The notes under the pieces were generated by a model. It was not told where the DNA came from. It worked only from the letters and a program-made list of their open reading frames with translations, and ran no database searches. Both the position numbers and the translations under genes were made by a program. This document shows, one piece after another, positions 21,008 to 32,261 of a stretch of 64,000 nucleotides of DNA (its first letter is position 1; each line of letters starts with the position of its first letter). The stretch comes from Atherinomorus stipes. Taxonomy: Eukaryota > Chordata > Actinopteri > Atheriniformes > Atherinidae. Location of the stretch: the NCBI GenBank assembly GCA_023101725.1, contig JALJCO010009083.1, positions 51,175-115,174 on the forward strand, given 5' to 3'.

Positions 21008-21419
21008 AGGGCTGTCAAAAAATTAATCCTGATTAATCATATTTCTTTTATCACTCCTAGAACACATCTAGTATAAAAGGTGTCTCAATAGGAATTCTGC
21101 ATTTATCTTTAGTAGACTAGACTACTGAAACCCTGTCCTCACACGTCTCCCTAAAGTCTTTCCCAAAAGACGGCAGCAGTTTAGTCCAGAATGCTGCTGA
21201 TACGGTCCTCACAGGCCGACTTCAAAACTGTCTTAATGTGAAGCTGAAATTCAGGTCTGAGTCGTGGACTACTCCCAGATTTCCGGCTTGATTTTAGGCT
21301 TTGAGTTGTAAAAGAAATATTTATGTGTTTTCTGCATTTAGCAGTACTAATTAATAAAAAAATATACCTTTTGTTTGACAATAGGATTAATACGGGATTA
21401 ATTTTTTTAACAGCCCTAA
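21008..21419. mobile_element. MITE with TAGGGCTGT inverted ends
   Basis: Left end tagggctgtcaaaaaattaa and right end attaatttttttaacagccc are inverted repeats, with gattaat motifs inside both. A decayed LINE-coding scrap (ctagactactgaaaccctgt..) lies in the middle. hAT-like by end sequence; no clear target duplication seen. Confidence 0.55.
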
Positions 21420-21741
21420 AATTATTTATAAATGACTTTCATAACATTTTAGTTGTTAAAGAAAAACCTACTACAACACTGCAGTTTCCCTCTGAATAAA
21501 GTATGTTACATTCATTTGATAAATTTCATTAATGCATTAAAACTCTCGTTAAGAAATCATAAGGTCAGAAAAAAATGTTCTTGTAAGGAGGATGTCTTTT
21601 AAAAATATGATTTCTACCTGAATGTGAACTAAATTAAGTTTTAAATCACAGTAAGCAGTTATTGATGAGAAGATTTGAAAATATTAGTGGTCTAAGAGCT
21701 CCTCCTCTGGTGGCTTCATGTTACAGTTATTCATGGTGAGA
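21420..21741. other. Spacer to the left of the deleted-V scar
   Basis: AT-rich spacer ending in the conserved tail found downstream of B genes (gtctaagagctcctcctctg). No gene seen. Confidence 0.5.
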
Positions 21742-21797
21742 GGTTTTTGTTCAGGTCTGATGATGGTTTGTGTTACTGTTTGGCCTGAGTTTGCATA
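21742..21797 (-). pseudogene. Scar 13: family B RSS fused to octamer, V exon and leader deleted
   Basis: The nonamer (21742-21750, ACAAAAACC) and the usual 23-bp family B spacer (21751-21773) are intact. The heptamer position 21774-21780 reads AACAGTA rather than CACAGTA. Five bases on (ggcct region) the sequence is already the upstream promoter, with ATGCAAAC at about 21789-21796. About 500 bp that hold the V exon, intron and leader in other B genes are missing. Confidence 0.85.
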
Positions 21798-23265
21798 AGA
21801 GGCAAACGAGTTTTTCTGTATAACACACAAGAAAATTCAAGATAATTTACATAAAATGTTAAAAGCATTACAGCAGGGTGCAGAAGGAGTATATAATAAA
21901 CTTTAAAAGGAAATTTAAAAAATAAACAAAAAAAAGAAAAACAGCTCCAATAAAATAAATGCAAAGAATAAAATTACAGTGTGAGGAATTGGTTGTTATT
22001 TTGATAAAAGGTTGCAAACAGAAATACTTTTAAGGTTGATTTAAAGCTGCTGACAATTTCATCAGATCAGCAGTTTTCTGGGAGTTTTGTGAGGAGGATA
22101 AAAACTGAATGCTGCCTCTCCATGTTTAGTTCTGACTCTGGGAACAATGACTAAACCTGTCCCTGATGACCTGACAGATCTGGTTGAGTCAGAACGTTCT
22201 GAATGTATTTTGGCCTAAAACCATTCAGTGGTTTAGAAACCAACAGTAGAAGTCAAATCTTTGACAAACAGGAGCTCATGCAGTGTAAAGATCTGAGGAC
22301 TGGAGCTATGTGATCCACTTCCTTGGTCTCAGTGAGGACTGGAGCTATGTGATCCACTTCCTTGGTCTCAGTGAGGACTGGAGCTGCAGCGTTCTGGACT
22401 GAACTGTCTGATGGACTTTTTAGGGAAACCTGTGAGGACAGCGTTGGAGCTGTCTACTAAAGATAAATGCATGGACAAGTTTTTCTGAATCCTGCTGAGA
22501 CATCAGTCCTTTAATCCTTGATATGTTCTTTAAATGATAAAATTCTGACATCACATTTGTCTTATTGTTCCTAAAACTGTTGTTGCTGGTTGGTCCATAG
22601 AATTATAAAAGTTGTAGTTTTGATTTTAAAAATGTGCCTGTGCTGCAGTCAGAGTTTAATATGTGGAAACTTATTGCTGCACAGCTTTAAAACTCATGTT
22701 GGTGGAAAACACATTGTGGTCGCTTCTTTTTCACCCTGTGATGCTGTACATGTTTGTTCCTTCTCATTCTGAAATATATTCTACAAAAGAAAAGGAAACT
22801 GTAGATATCAGAGATGAAAAGTTTTTTTAATCAGTTTCAGTTCCTCTGGAGTTCAATAATAACAGGATTTCCAGGCTGGTAAACAGGCTTTGAACTTATA
22901 TAATTTCAGTTTTTGCCATTTACACATAAATAAGATAAATTTAGTTCCAAGAATAAATAGAGGAAGAGCACATCTCATTAAACAAACCAATATCTGAACA
23001 TTCTGATGTGGCTGCTGTGTAAAAATAATTATGTGCTCAGTGGAAAGTATAATCCTGAATAAGAGCTCTGTGGGTGTGTAGTAGATCCAAAGAAAGACAA
23101 TGAATTAAAGTCCAAAACAACAAGTTGTTAAACTGAAAAAGATCCATCTGACTCCTGGCAACATTTAGAAATCTACAACCAAATAGGATAATAGTTCATT
23201 CTTTATTAGAAAATGGTGCAGTTGAATGGTTGAATGTTTCAGTAGTGATGATATAAAGAGGAAGT
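21798..23265 (-). repeat. Spacer with LINE remnant and 39-bp tandem duplication
   Basis: About 21960-22545 is a minus-strand LINE 3' remnant. Within it a 39-bp unit (gaggactggagctatgtgat..) is repeated twice at about 22303-22380. From 22545 to 23265 lies the spacer that always precedes D genes (also 40545-41243, 51600-52342). No gene seen. Confidence 0.6.
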
Positions 23266-23304
23266 AGTTTTTGTATGAGTCTCTTCATTCTGTCTCTCAC
23301 TGTG

Positions 23305-23749
23305 TCTCTCTTGCACAGTAATACACTGCTGTGTCCTCAGTCCTTAAACTGCTCATCTGTAAGTAGAGTTTACTGCTGGAGTCATCTCTGGAGATGGTGA
23401 ACCGGCCTTGGACTGACTGGGAGTAACTTATTGGAGAACTGTAAGTGCTGATGTAAGCAATCCACTCCAGTCCTTTTCCAGGAGCCTGTCTGATCCAGTG
23501 CATCTCATAGCTACGGAATGTGAATCCAGAGGCTGTACAGGTCAGTCTGTGGGATTCTCCAGGTCTTTTAACAACAGGTTCAGATTCTGCCAGATTCTGA
23601 CCATCAACACCTGGCAAATGAAGAGAGAAGTTCATCTAATTTATTATTTTAATCGCACAAATAAAAATTTTGCAAGAATGAATTGGATAACAATCTTCAC
23701 CTGCACAGAAGATAGTTAACAACAGCAGTCCTGTTCTATGATCCATCAT
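23305..23749 (-). CDS. IGHV: V14: IGHV segment, family D
   Basis: L-PART1 23701-23749 ([17 protein letters not shown]), V exon 23305-23610 after acceptor catttgccag. It starts [23 protein letters not shown]1 [14 protein letters not shown]2 [16 protein letters not shown]2 [14 protein letters not shown]3 [17 protein letters not shown] with LRTEDTAV, end YYCARET. RSS 23266-23304: CACAGTG, 23 bp, ACAAAAACT. ATGCAAAC at 23820-23827. Close to family A but with a distinct FR3, RSS spacer and intron. Confidence 0.95.
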
Positions 23750-23827
23750 GGTAACCTGAGTGTCCACTGGTCTCTGTCATCATCACTGCTGTCACATATG
23801 TAGAGGAGGAAGATCTGAGGTTTGCAT

Positions 23828-24340
23828 TGACTCCTCCTCACAGGAAACAGAAGGAACAGGTTTTTCACAGTTCAGTTTATTTCTTTAACTTGAAAATGAA
23901 AACAAAAAATATGTTTTATATGGAGAGGTGAATAAAATTCTATTTTAGATTTGACTCCTCAAAGTAGTCGAATACAAAGAACACATTGACTTGGTTGTCA
24001 ATCATGATCACTTCATGATCACTTCAGAATTTATAAGTGAGAGTTACTAAAAGATCTTCTTTGATTGATAAATAAGAGACTAGTTAATTTTGTTTGTATT
24101 TCCCTACATTGTAAAGCACCATATGAAATGTGAAAGAGAAAGTTTACCTAATAATGTTTGAATGAAAGTATAGGTCAAAATAGAAACAAAGGCTAAATAT
24201 ATTTATGCCGACATAATGTAGCATTTACAGTATATTTTTTTATTATTCATTTCAATTGACTTATTTGACAGTAAAAATCATTAGTGGTCTAAGAGCTCTT
24301 CCCCTGGAGGCTTTATATGACAGTTTTTCATGCCAAGAGA
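23828..24340. other. Spacer V14-V15
   Basis: AT-rich; contains the direct repeat atcatgatcacttcatgatcacttcag. The same spacer recurs at 41806-42324 and 52906-53418, so each D gene is paired with a B gene. No gene seen. Confidence 0.6.
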
Positions 24341-24379
24341 GGTTCTTGTTCAGGTCTGGTGATGGTTTGTGTTACTGTG

Positions 24380-24802
24380 GTCTCTCGCACAGTAATACAC
24401 AGCCGTGTCTTCAGGCTGAATATTCTGTCCATTCAGAGTCACTGTTTTACTGGAAGAGTCTGTGGAAATGCTGAACTTGTTTTTGAGAGAATCTTTGTAA
24501 TGTGCTGAAGATCCAGCTGCATAACCAATCCACTCCAGTGCTTTCCCTGCAGGCTGTCTGATCCAAGCTGTCCAGTAGCTGCTGACAGAATAAGAGACCT
24601 GACAGGTGATGGTCAGACGTTGACCTGGCTGTACAGTCATGGAGGCTGGCTGTGTCAAAGTTTCACACTTTACACCTGTGAAAAGATGAACACACTGTGA
24701 GTTTATTCATCAAATTGAACAAGGAAAGACTTCTGACTGTCAGAAATATAGAGACTCACAAGATCCAGCTGCCAACAGCAGCAGCAGAGCAACAGTAAAC
24801 AT
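24380..24802 (-). CDS. IGHV: V15: IGHV segment, family B with MFTV leader
   Basis: L-PART1 24760-24802 (MFTVALLLLLAAGS) is a different leader from the MSVSS type. V exon 24380-24675 starts CVKCETLTQPASM. CDR1 SYSVSSYWTAW, FR2 WIRQPAGKALEWIG, CDR2 YAAGSSAHY, FR3 KNKFSISTDSSSKTV, end YYCARDH. RSS 24341-24379: CACAGTA, 23 bp, nonamer ACAAGAACC (one base off). ATGCAAAC at 24902-24909. Intact. Confidence 0.94.
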
Positions 24803-24909
24803 GGTTGAACTTGTCTCTATGTTGAAGAGACGAATTTCTGATCCTCTTTATGTTCAGCACCAAGTAAAGTCTTTACATCTGTGTGAACAGGAAACCACTG
24901 AGTTTGCAT

Positions 24910-26542
24910 AAAGATGACGATCATTTGACCATCAATGTAAAACAGTTTAATTCATTTAAAAAGAAATTTTCTATGAATGTTGTATTTATTCCCTTTCTAA
25001 AAGAAAAAGCTGAACTATTAAATTTTGATTATCTCAAATTTACTATAAATGCCTTTTTTCCTTTTAGAAAAAATAAGTTAATTGTACATTTTTGATTTTC
25101 TATACATGTCCACTAAATGAAACAAAAATTGCTCCGACAGTTTTTTTTTTCTACCAACTAAAAATGTACAGTTTCTTAGACTGTATGTTCATGTGGAGTC
25201 CAGTTTGTATAAATTGTTATAACAAAAACCTTTTAATTTTTTTTTTAGTTGTGAGAAAAACTATTTGTTTATTTATCTGACAAATTTACTCGAAGACATT
25301 AAAACCAGAGTTGGTAATCCTGAAATACTTTTTGTTATACTGGGTGAAATGGTCCTTTCATTCTGACAGTAGTCAACACATCATGTCCTCATAAAAAAAA
25401 AAAGGGAAAGAGTCAGACCTCTGTGAGGGCTGCAGTTCTGTAAAAACTCTGACCAACCCCTGCCATTCACTGACAGGCAGGAATTGGTGATTCGCAACTT
25501 ATAGAAAGCATGAATCGATGCCTTTATGTCTCGTCTCTGTCCCTCCCCTCTCTCTGTCCCCGCATGTAACCCCCCTGTGGGTCGCTCACTGTAAACAAAT
25601 AGCTGACGGACTGCTAATTGCTGCACCAATAAAACAAAACAACAGTCAAGTCAAGGAGACGTTGACATTTGCAGTAGAGGCGGACTTACCATTAGGCAAA
25701 AGTAAGCAATTGCAAACGGAGGGGGGCCTCTATATGGGAGTAAAAGCTGGATGACGGTTGAATTAACATGACCTCAAGCAAGTGTTAAATCAGGAGATAG
25801 AAAAATACTGACCAGTCCATCTGCATTTGTTCATCTTACACTTTGTTTTTAGAACAATTCATGAATCCTATTTATGTAAACATGTTAATTAGATTTAGAT
25901 TAAAAGAAAACGAAGCAACGATTAAATCAGTCATCATGTAGTTACAATCAACTTTATAGTTGAGGAACAATATCATTTATAGTTCAGTCAGACACCAATG
26001 CAGGATGACAGGAGTCTAATGCAGCAGCTATAGGTGAGTTACACCCTGGACAGATCACCAGACAACTCAGGGCCACACAGACAGACAAACAACCACTCAT
26101 GCTCATGGAGAGTTTAGAGACCAATTAAAATACCAGGCATGTGTTTGGTCTGTTTAAGCTAAATTACCTGAAGAGAAGCAACACACACACAGGAGAACAT
26201 TCAAACTCTATCGAGAGATTCCAGCTTGAAAAGAATAAAGCAGAAAATACCAAAATAAAAAAACATAAATCAACATCTAGAGTTATGATTCATGAGTGAA
26301 TGTAATCTGCCATAGTTTTTAAAGAAAACAAAGTTAGTATTTCATCACTTATGAATGATTTTGGTCGAAAATATGTTTAATTTAGATTTTGAGGTTATTA
26401 CTTTTACTACTTTTATATTTCAGTTAGTAATTTTATACAGCATGTTACACAATTGTCTTCCACAATAAACCAGTCGTAAGACCATTAGTGGTATAAGAGC
26501 TCCTCCTCTGGTGGCTTCATGTGTCAGTTTTCAGGCTCTGAG
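24910..26542. repeat. Spacer V15-V16 with MITE and common-repeat fragments
   Basis: A left-end copy of the TTAAAGC MITE starts at about 25298 (right end not seen). At about 25665-25740 is a short block (gaggcggacttaccattagg, ggaggggggcctctatatgg) also present at 43515 and 54740. A common fish repeat fragment lies at 25985-26235. No gene seen. Confidence 0.55.
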
Positions 26543-26581
26543 AGGTTTTGTTCCGGTCTGATGATGGTTTGTGTTACTGTG

Positions 26582-27019
26582 GCGTCTCGCACAGTAATAC
26601 ACAGCCGTGTCTTCAGGCTGCATATTCTGTCCATTCAGAGTCACTGTTTTACTGGAAGAGTCTGTGGAAATGCTGAACTTGTTTTTAAGAGAATCTTTGT
26701 AAGATGCTGAAGATCCATGTAGTGCATAACCAATCCACTCCATTGATTTCCCTGCAGGATGTCTGATCCAAGATGTCCACCAGCTGCTGACAGAATAAGA
26801 GACCTGACAGGTGATGGTCAGACGTTGACCTGGCTGTACAGTCATGGAGGCTGGCTGTGTCAGCGTTTGACACTTCACATCTGTTTAAAGAAAAACAAGT
26901 TTAGTAACAGGTTGTCTTTAAAAGAGGAGCTGAGTGTCATAAATCTGAAGAAACTCACATGCAGCTGCTAAGAGCAGCAGCAGAGCTGGAGAAAACATGT
27001 TTGTTGATGAAACTGACAT
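26582..27019 (-). CDS. IGHV: V16: IGHV segment, family B, altered RSS nonamer
   Basis: L-PART1 26959-27019 (MSVSSTNMFSPALLLLL..), V exon 26582-26880 starting VKCQTLTQPASM. CDR1 SYSVSSWWTSW, FR2 WIRHPAGKSMEWIG, CDR2 YALHGSSASY, end YYCARRH. The heptamer is CACAGTA with a 23-bp spacer. The nonamer has lost one A (ACAAAACCT at 26543-26551), so recombination may be weaker. A perfect octamer ATGCAAAT sits at 27078-27085. Sister of V31. Confidence 0.93.
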
Positions 27020-27085
27020 CCTGTCATCTCCACTCCACACTGTCATGTCATGGTTTTATACCTGATAGGAGGAACTGATTTGCAT

Positions 27086-28187
27086 AACAGGCAAGGCAAG
27101 TTTATATTTATGTACAAGACACTTAAAAGTATTTTAGATTTAACATTAAAGGTATGAGAGCGGGTTGCAGAAGACCATTAAAAACTACACTAAGATGAAC
27201 TTTAAAAACAAATTAAGGAAATAAAGACAAACAAGCTCAAACTAAATAAAATGCAAAAAAAAAAAAAAAATGTTACAGTGTGAGGAACTGACTGCTGTTT
27301 TGATAAAAGGCTGCAAATAGAACCAGGTTTAACACTGATTTAAAGCAGGTGAGAGTTTCATCAGACCTGCAGTTTTCTGGGAGTTTGTCCCATGTGAGGA
27401 GCATAAAAACTGAATGCTGCATCTTCATGTTTAGTTCTGACTCTGGGAACAGAAGGTAGACCTGACCCTACCTGAGGGATTTGGTTGGATCATCATGAGT
27501 CAGAAGATTCTGGATGTATTTTGTCCTGAAACCTTTCAGTGCTTTGTAAACTAACAGCAGGCGTCAGTTCTTTAAGAAACAGGAAGCCAGTGAGATTTAG
27601 GGACTGGAGTTATATCACTTCCTTTGTCTGAGTGAAGACGTGAGCGTCTGTATTCTGGACTAACTGCAGCTGTCTGATGGACTTTTGAGAAGATTATGAT
27701 ACTCGTTTATTATGAATGAAGAATGATTATCACTGATTTCACTTGTTTGTTCCCCGAGAGGAAACAGATTCCTGAAGAGTTGGATTCCTGATCTTCCCAA
27801 AGATTTCAATTCCACACACTGCTTTGTGAATTTGGTTTAATACCTGTTACATAAATAAATCATCAAAGTTAATCATGTGATGTTCGCTGTTTTTCATTAA
27901 AATTATTGACATTTCACGTCTTGAATAATGTTCTTTCCTAAATATATGAAAAACATGTTTGAAATGTGTTCTTCTTTTCTGAAATATAGTAAATCACATT
28001 TAGACTTGAATTAAATATGGGATGTTTATGGTGTTTTGACAGATGAAGTGTAGTTTTACTGTGTTATGATAAAAGATTTCATCAATATTTAAAACATACA
28101 ATTAATATAAATTTACATGAATCAGTTTCACTAGTGTTGTTGATCTTCTTGAGAACAAAGGATTACTATGTCATTTGTTGCCAGTGA
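27086..28187 (-). repeat. Spacer V16-V17 with minus-strand LINE remnant
   Basis: About 27280-27690 is the minus-strand LINE 3' remnant. The rest is AT-rich spacer similar to 14215-14715 and 34885-35362. No gene seen. Confidence 0.6.
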
Positions 28188-28226
28188 GGTTTTTGTGCAG
28201 CTGCTTAACTGTGTTCAGTCACTGTG

Positions 28227-28713
28227 GCTGTCGAGCACAATAATAAACAGCAGAATCTTCCGTCTTCAGACTGTTCATCTGCAGGTACAGCTGCTGTTTG
28301 CTGTTGTCTCTGGAAATGGTAAACCGGCCCTGAACTGACTGAGAGTAGTATTGGCTGCCAGTATCAGTTGCAACCCACTCCAGTCCTTTTCCAGGAGCCT
28401 GTCTGATCCAGGCCATAGCGTAGCTGCTGAATGAGAATCCAGAGGCTGTACAGGTCAGTTTGTGGGATTCTCCAGGTCTTTTAACAGCTGGTTCAGATTC
28501 TGTCAGAGTCTGACCATCAGCCCCTTAAGAAAACAGAGGAAAACATTTTTTGCGCCATGACAAGAAATTCACTTCAACAGGAAACCAAACGTTCACTAAG
28601 AACAAAACAACTTAAAAGTAATGTAGCCATTTCCTTTAACCTGCAACCTTTAATTAAAACTCTTCACCTGTCCAGCAGATGGTTAGAAGCAGTATCACAG
28701 TTCTACAGTCCAT
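28227..28713 (-). CDS. IGHV: V17: IGHV segment, family A
   Basis: L-PART1 28668-28713 ([16 protein letters not shown]), V exon 28227-28523 (acceptor cttaag). FR1 as in V5, CDR1 [14 protein letters not shown]2 [16 protein letters not shown]2 ATDTGSQYY identical to V5, end YYCARQP. RSS 28188-28226: CACAGTG, 23 bp, ACAAAAACC. ATGCAAAA at 28775-28782. CDR1 with Tyr-Ala-Met matches the D genes V23 and V29, while the rest matches V5. Confidence 0.95.
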
Positions 28714-28782
28714 CTTGTTCAACTGCTGCATGTGTCCACTGGTCTCTGTTCAGTCGGTTAAATAAAGGTTCAAGTTTTGCAT

Positions 28783-29286
28783 AAACTCCTCCTCAGAGAG
28801 GAGACACCTGCACTCCTGATAACTGAGACAAATGAGGATTTAATATCCATCACTGAACCAGTCAACATTGTTCATTACTTAGATGCTCCAAATATTAATC
28901 ATTTATAGCTTAAATGGATGTTGTGGTATGTATGATCTGTTATTTAATAAAAGATTAGGAAGTAAACATAATAAAGCACGTTATATTTATAAGACTGAAC
29001 AAATCTTTATTGCTTCTTATTTTCCTCTTTTTCTAAACTCATTTTGTAAGTATATTTTATTCTTTTTAAACTAATCAGTATATTTCATGGTTTAAATTAT
29101 GATTTTTAAATGTCTTATTTATTGATAATGTTTGATCGTGTGTTTAAAATCCGTTGGGTATTATGCATTAATAAATAGCCAATACAATACTAATTACTAT
29201 TAATTTATTAGCATTGTAAAATTATTTTGCAAATGTTTTTGAAAATAGAAAGAAAATAAGATCACATTGATTTTTGTTGTCAGTGA
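28783..29286. other. Spacer V17-V18 (SINE-free counterpart of 7865-8625)
   Basis: Collinear with the V5-V6 spacer but without the SINE; actgagacaaat runs straight into gaggatttaat at about 28834. No gene seen. Confidence 0.65.
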
Positions 29287-29325
29287 TGTTTTTGTGCAGC
29301 TGCTTCATTGTCTTCAGTCACTGTG

Positions 29326-29778
29326 TCTCTTCGAGCACAGAAGTAAACAGCAGCATCTTCTGCTGTCAGACTCCTGATCTCCAGGTACTGAGTGCTGCTG
29401 GGAACATCTTCAGTCATCAGGAAACGACTTTGAAAAGAACTTCCGTATCTAGCAGAGTTTTTTCCTGCATCCATCCTCCCGATCCACTCCAGAGCTCTCC
29501 CTGGTCTCTGTCGTATCCAGTGCATGTAGTAGCTGCTCATCGTAAAACCAGATGTGACACATGACATCTTCACCGTCTCTCCAGGTCTTTTGACCTCAGA
29601 TGAAGACTGGTCCAGTTTGATCTCACTGCAGACTCCTGTAAGGAAAGAAGAAATTATCCTGAACCAGCAAAAAAATGAAAGGAAGAAAAAAATGTTAAAA
29701 ATAAAGTGAAGCAGAAACAACTGTCCTACCATGAATAATGGTAACAAATAATAAACTCCAAATTATTGATTTTTCCAT
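29326..29778 (-). CDS. IGHV: V18: IGHV segment, family C
   Basis: L-PART1 29730-29778 ([17 protein letters not shown]), V exon 29326-29635. CDR1 [14 protein letters not shown]2 [17 protein letters not shown]2 [11 protein letters not shown], end YFCARRD. RSS 29287-29325: CACAGTG, 23 bp, ACAAAAACA. Octamer ATGCAAAC at 29896-29903 with TATAAA inside. It differs from V6 in only a few codons, mostly in CDR2. Confidence 0.95.
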
Positions 29779-29903
29779 TCCAAACACTGAATATCAGCAC
29801 TCTGAGACAGATGTCTTAGAAATGTTTAAAACTGTCTCAGTGTTTTGCACAAACTGTATGAGAGCTGCTGATGGAGTGTTTATAAGAGAGGAAGAGTTTG
29901 CAT

Positions 29904-30159
29904 ATACCTCCCTCTACAGGTTTAAAAGGAGAACATGCAGCACAAATACATGCCTGTGTATACGACAGAGATCCAAGCAACACATGTAATAAGCTAAAAC
30001 ACTTAAAAACAATTCATGTATTTATTTCTTACTGTTTTCTAATTCAATTCGTGGGTCTAGAAGGAGGAAACTAATTCAAGTACTACTGTATGAGAATCAT
30101 TTAAGATACTTAACTGATTAGCAGATGATGCCACGACCTCACAAGACAGCTGATAGGGG

Positions 30160-30190
<31 letters not shown>

Positions 30191-30484
30191 AGGAATTATG
30201 AAATACAAGCACAGGAGGTGGAGACTGTGTAAATTTCCGAGGAATAAGAAGTATTTTGGAGCGCATGGTCAGATATTTTCAGATATTTTGGTGTTTTAAT
30301 GGTTTTTCTGGAAACATTTCAATGATTCAGAGCTGAAGGTTTATTTCAGGGCGGTACATGAATACAGCTGATCTATGTCAGTAAGATTTAAGTTCAATTC
30401 ACAGTTTGATGCTATTCAGTAAAAATCAGTTTGATGAGAAAAAAAAATGTCTTTCTTGTGAGAACAGAAAGAAACTCACCAGAG
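29904..30484. other. Spacer with poly-T, second block copy
   Basis: Paralogue of 9240-9832 with a longer poly-T run (about 30168-30190). No gene seen. Confidence 0.55.
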
Positions 30485-31380
30485 TGACCTTGTGATCTGA
30501 TCTCTCAGGAAATTCAGGAAAAACTAGTCCATGCATTCATCTTGGGTCGGCTTGACAACTGTAAGTGTCTTTACTGGTTTACCTAAAAAATTAGTTAAAC
30601 AGCTGCAGCTCATTCAGAACTCTGCTGCCTGAGTTCTCACTAAGACCAGAAAAGTGGACCACATCAGTCCAGTTCTGAGGTCTTTACACTGGCTGCCGGT
30701 CCATCAGAGAATAGACTTTAAAGTTCTGCAGTTTGTCTATAAAGCTCTGAATGGTTTAGGCCCAAAATACATCAGTGACCTCTTGACCCTTGACCCTGAA
30801 CCTATAGACTCCTCAGGTCATCTGGATCCGGTCTTTTATCAGTTCCCAGAGTCAGAACCAGACCTGGAGAAGCTGCGTTCAGCTTCTTTTATTAAACCTT
30901 TATTTCACCAGGCAAACATATTAAGAACAAGATTCTTATTTACAATACCGGCCTGGCAGGTGCCATAGGCACCTGTAGGGCAAGTGGGGGAGGGGAACAC
31001 AAATAAAAAATAAATAAAATCAGTAAACATTAAAAAAATTTAAGACATCATGAGAGGAGTCAAAATGTAGCACTTCTATAGCTCCACATGTCTGGTACAA
31101 ACTCCCAGAAAGTCTCAGATCATCTGAAACACAGTAGTTTATCTAAATCCAGGTTAAAGACCCACCTGTTCTCAGCTGCATTTACGTAGATTTTATTCAA
31201 AAGTTAAAATCTGCACATCTCTATATTCTCTCTTTTTAATTTTAAATGTTTTTAATCTTGAATCATGCTTCTATTTTTTTCCCCTTTTGCACCTCGCTGT
31301 AATGCTTATGTTTTATGTAAAGCACTTTGAGTTGTTATGTAAATGAAATGTGCTACACAGATAAACTTGCATTGCCTAAT
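30485..31380 (+). mobile_element. LINE 3' fragment, second block copy
   Basis: The same truncated LINE as at 9833 with the same nested repeat (about 30891-31075), so it was carried by block duplication rather than inserted again. The frame (DHISPVLRSLHWLPVHQ..) diverges after SSGHLDP through small indels. Confidence 0.75.
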
Positions 31381-31736
31381 GTCTTTGAAAAAAGTGAAAC
31401 TGTCATTTTCATCTTTGTTGAGAGTAGGATCAGATCTGATGAAGAAGATGGTTCTTTTCATTGTAGTGTGTTGTGTTCATGTTATTTGTATCTTTTGCAA
31501 CAATGCTCTGATTTCAACAAACAGGTTGCTGTACTTACATACTGAAAACAATTTTATTGGACTGGGACGCCGGTTATAATGATAATGAAGTTTTTTCATT
31601 CTGATTTTATCTTTAAGTCTCTTCAGTATTTCTTTAATAACAACATTAAAACATGAGCTAAAATTGCTGCTGAAAACAACGGCATGAAAGTGCTACAGGT
31701 TTTTGTGCAGCTGCTCAACCAGTTTCAGTCTCTGTG

Positions 31737-32182
31737 CATCTCGAGCACAATAATAAACAGCAGAATCTTCCGTCTTCAGACTGTTCATCTGCAGGTACAG
31801 CTGCTGTTTGCTGTTGTCTCTGGAGATGGTGAACCAGCTCTGAACTGACTGAGAGTAGTATTGGCTGCTACCATCAGTGTTGATATAAGCAACCCACTCC
31901 AGTCCTTTTCCAGGAGCCTGTCTGACCCAGGCCATCCAGTAGCTGCTGAATGTGAATCCAGAGGCTGTACAGGTCAGTTTGTGGGATTCTCCAGGACTTT
32001 TAACAGCTGGTTCAGATTCTGCCAGAGTCTGACCATCAGTACCTATAAAACCAGTGGAAAAAATACATGTCATGAAATATAATAATGCATTTATTTGAAA
32101 AAAAAAATCAAGATCGTCATTAATCATCTTCACCTGCCCAGCAGATGGTTAAAAGCAGCAGTCCTGTTCCATAATCCATCAT
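31737..32182 (-). CDS. IGHV: V19: IGHV segment, family A, altered heptamer
   Basis: L-PART1 32134-32182 ([17 protein letters not shown]), V exon 31737-32042, starting [22 protein letters not shown]1 [15 protein letters not shown]2 [14 protein letters not shown]3 has [10 protein letters not shown] where others have [10 protein letters not shown], replacing a conserved Arg. End YYCARDA. RSS 31698-31736: heptamer CACAGAG (not CACAGTG), 23 bp, ACAAAAACC. ATGCAAAA at 32254-32261. The ORF is intact but the FR3 change and heptamer may lower its use. Confidence 0.92.
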
Positions 32183-32261
32183 GTTAAACTCTGAGACCAC
32201 AGTTCTCTGTTTTCCTCCTGCAGTCACGTAAGTAGAAGTCCAATTTATTCAAGTTTTGCAT

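Noticed and set aside
22303..22380. 39-bp tandem repeat as a possible regulatory array
   Set aside because: Only two units, inside a decayed LINE remnant; more likely a local slippage or exchange product.
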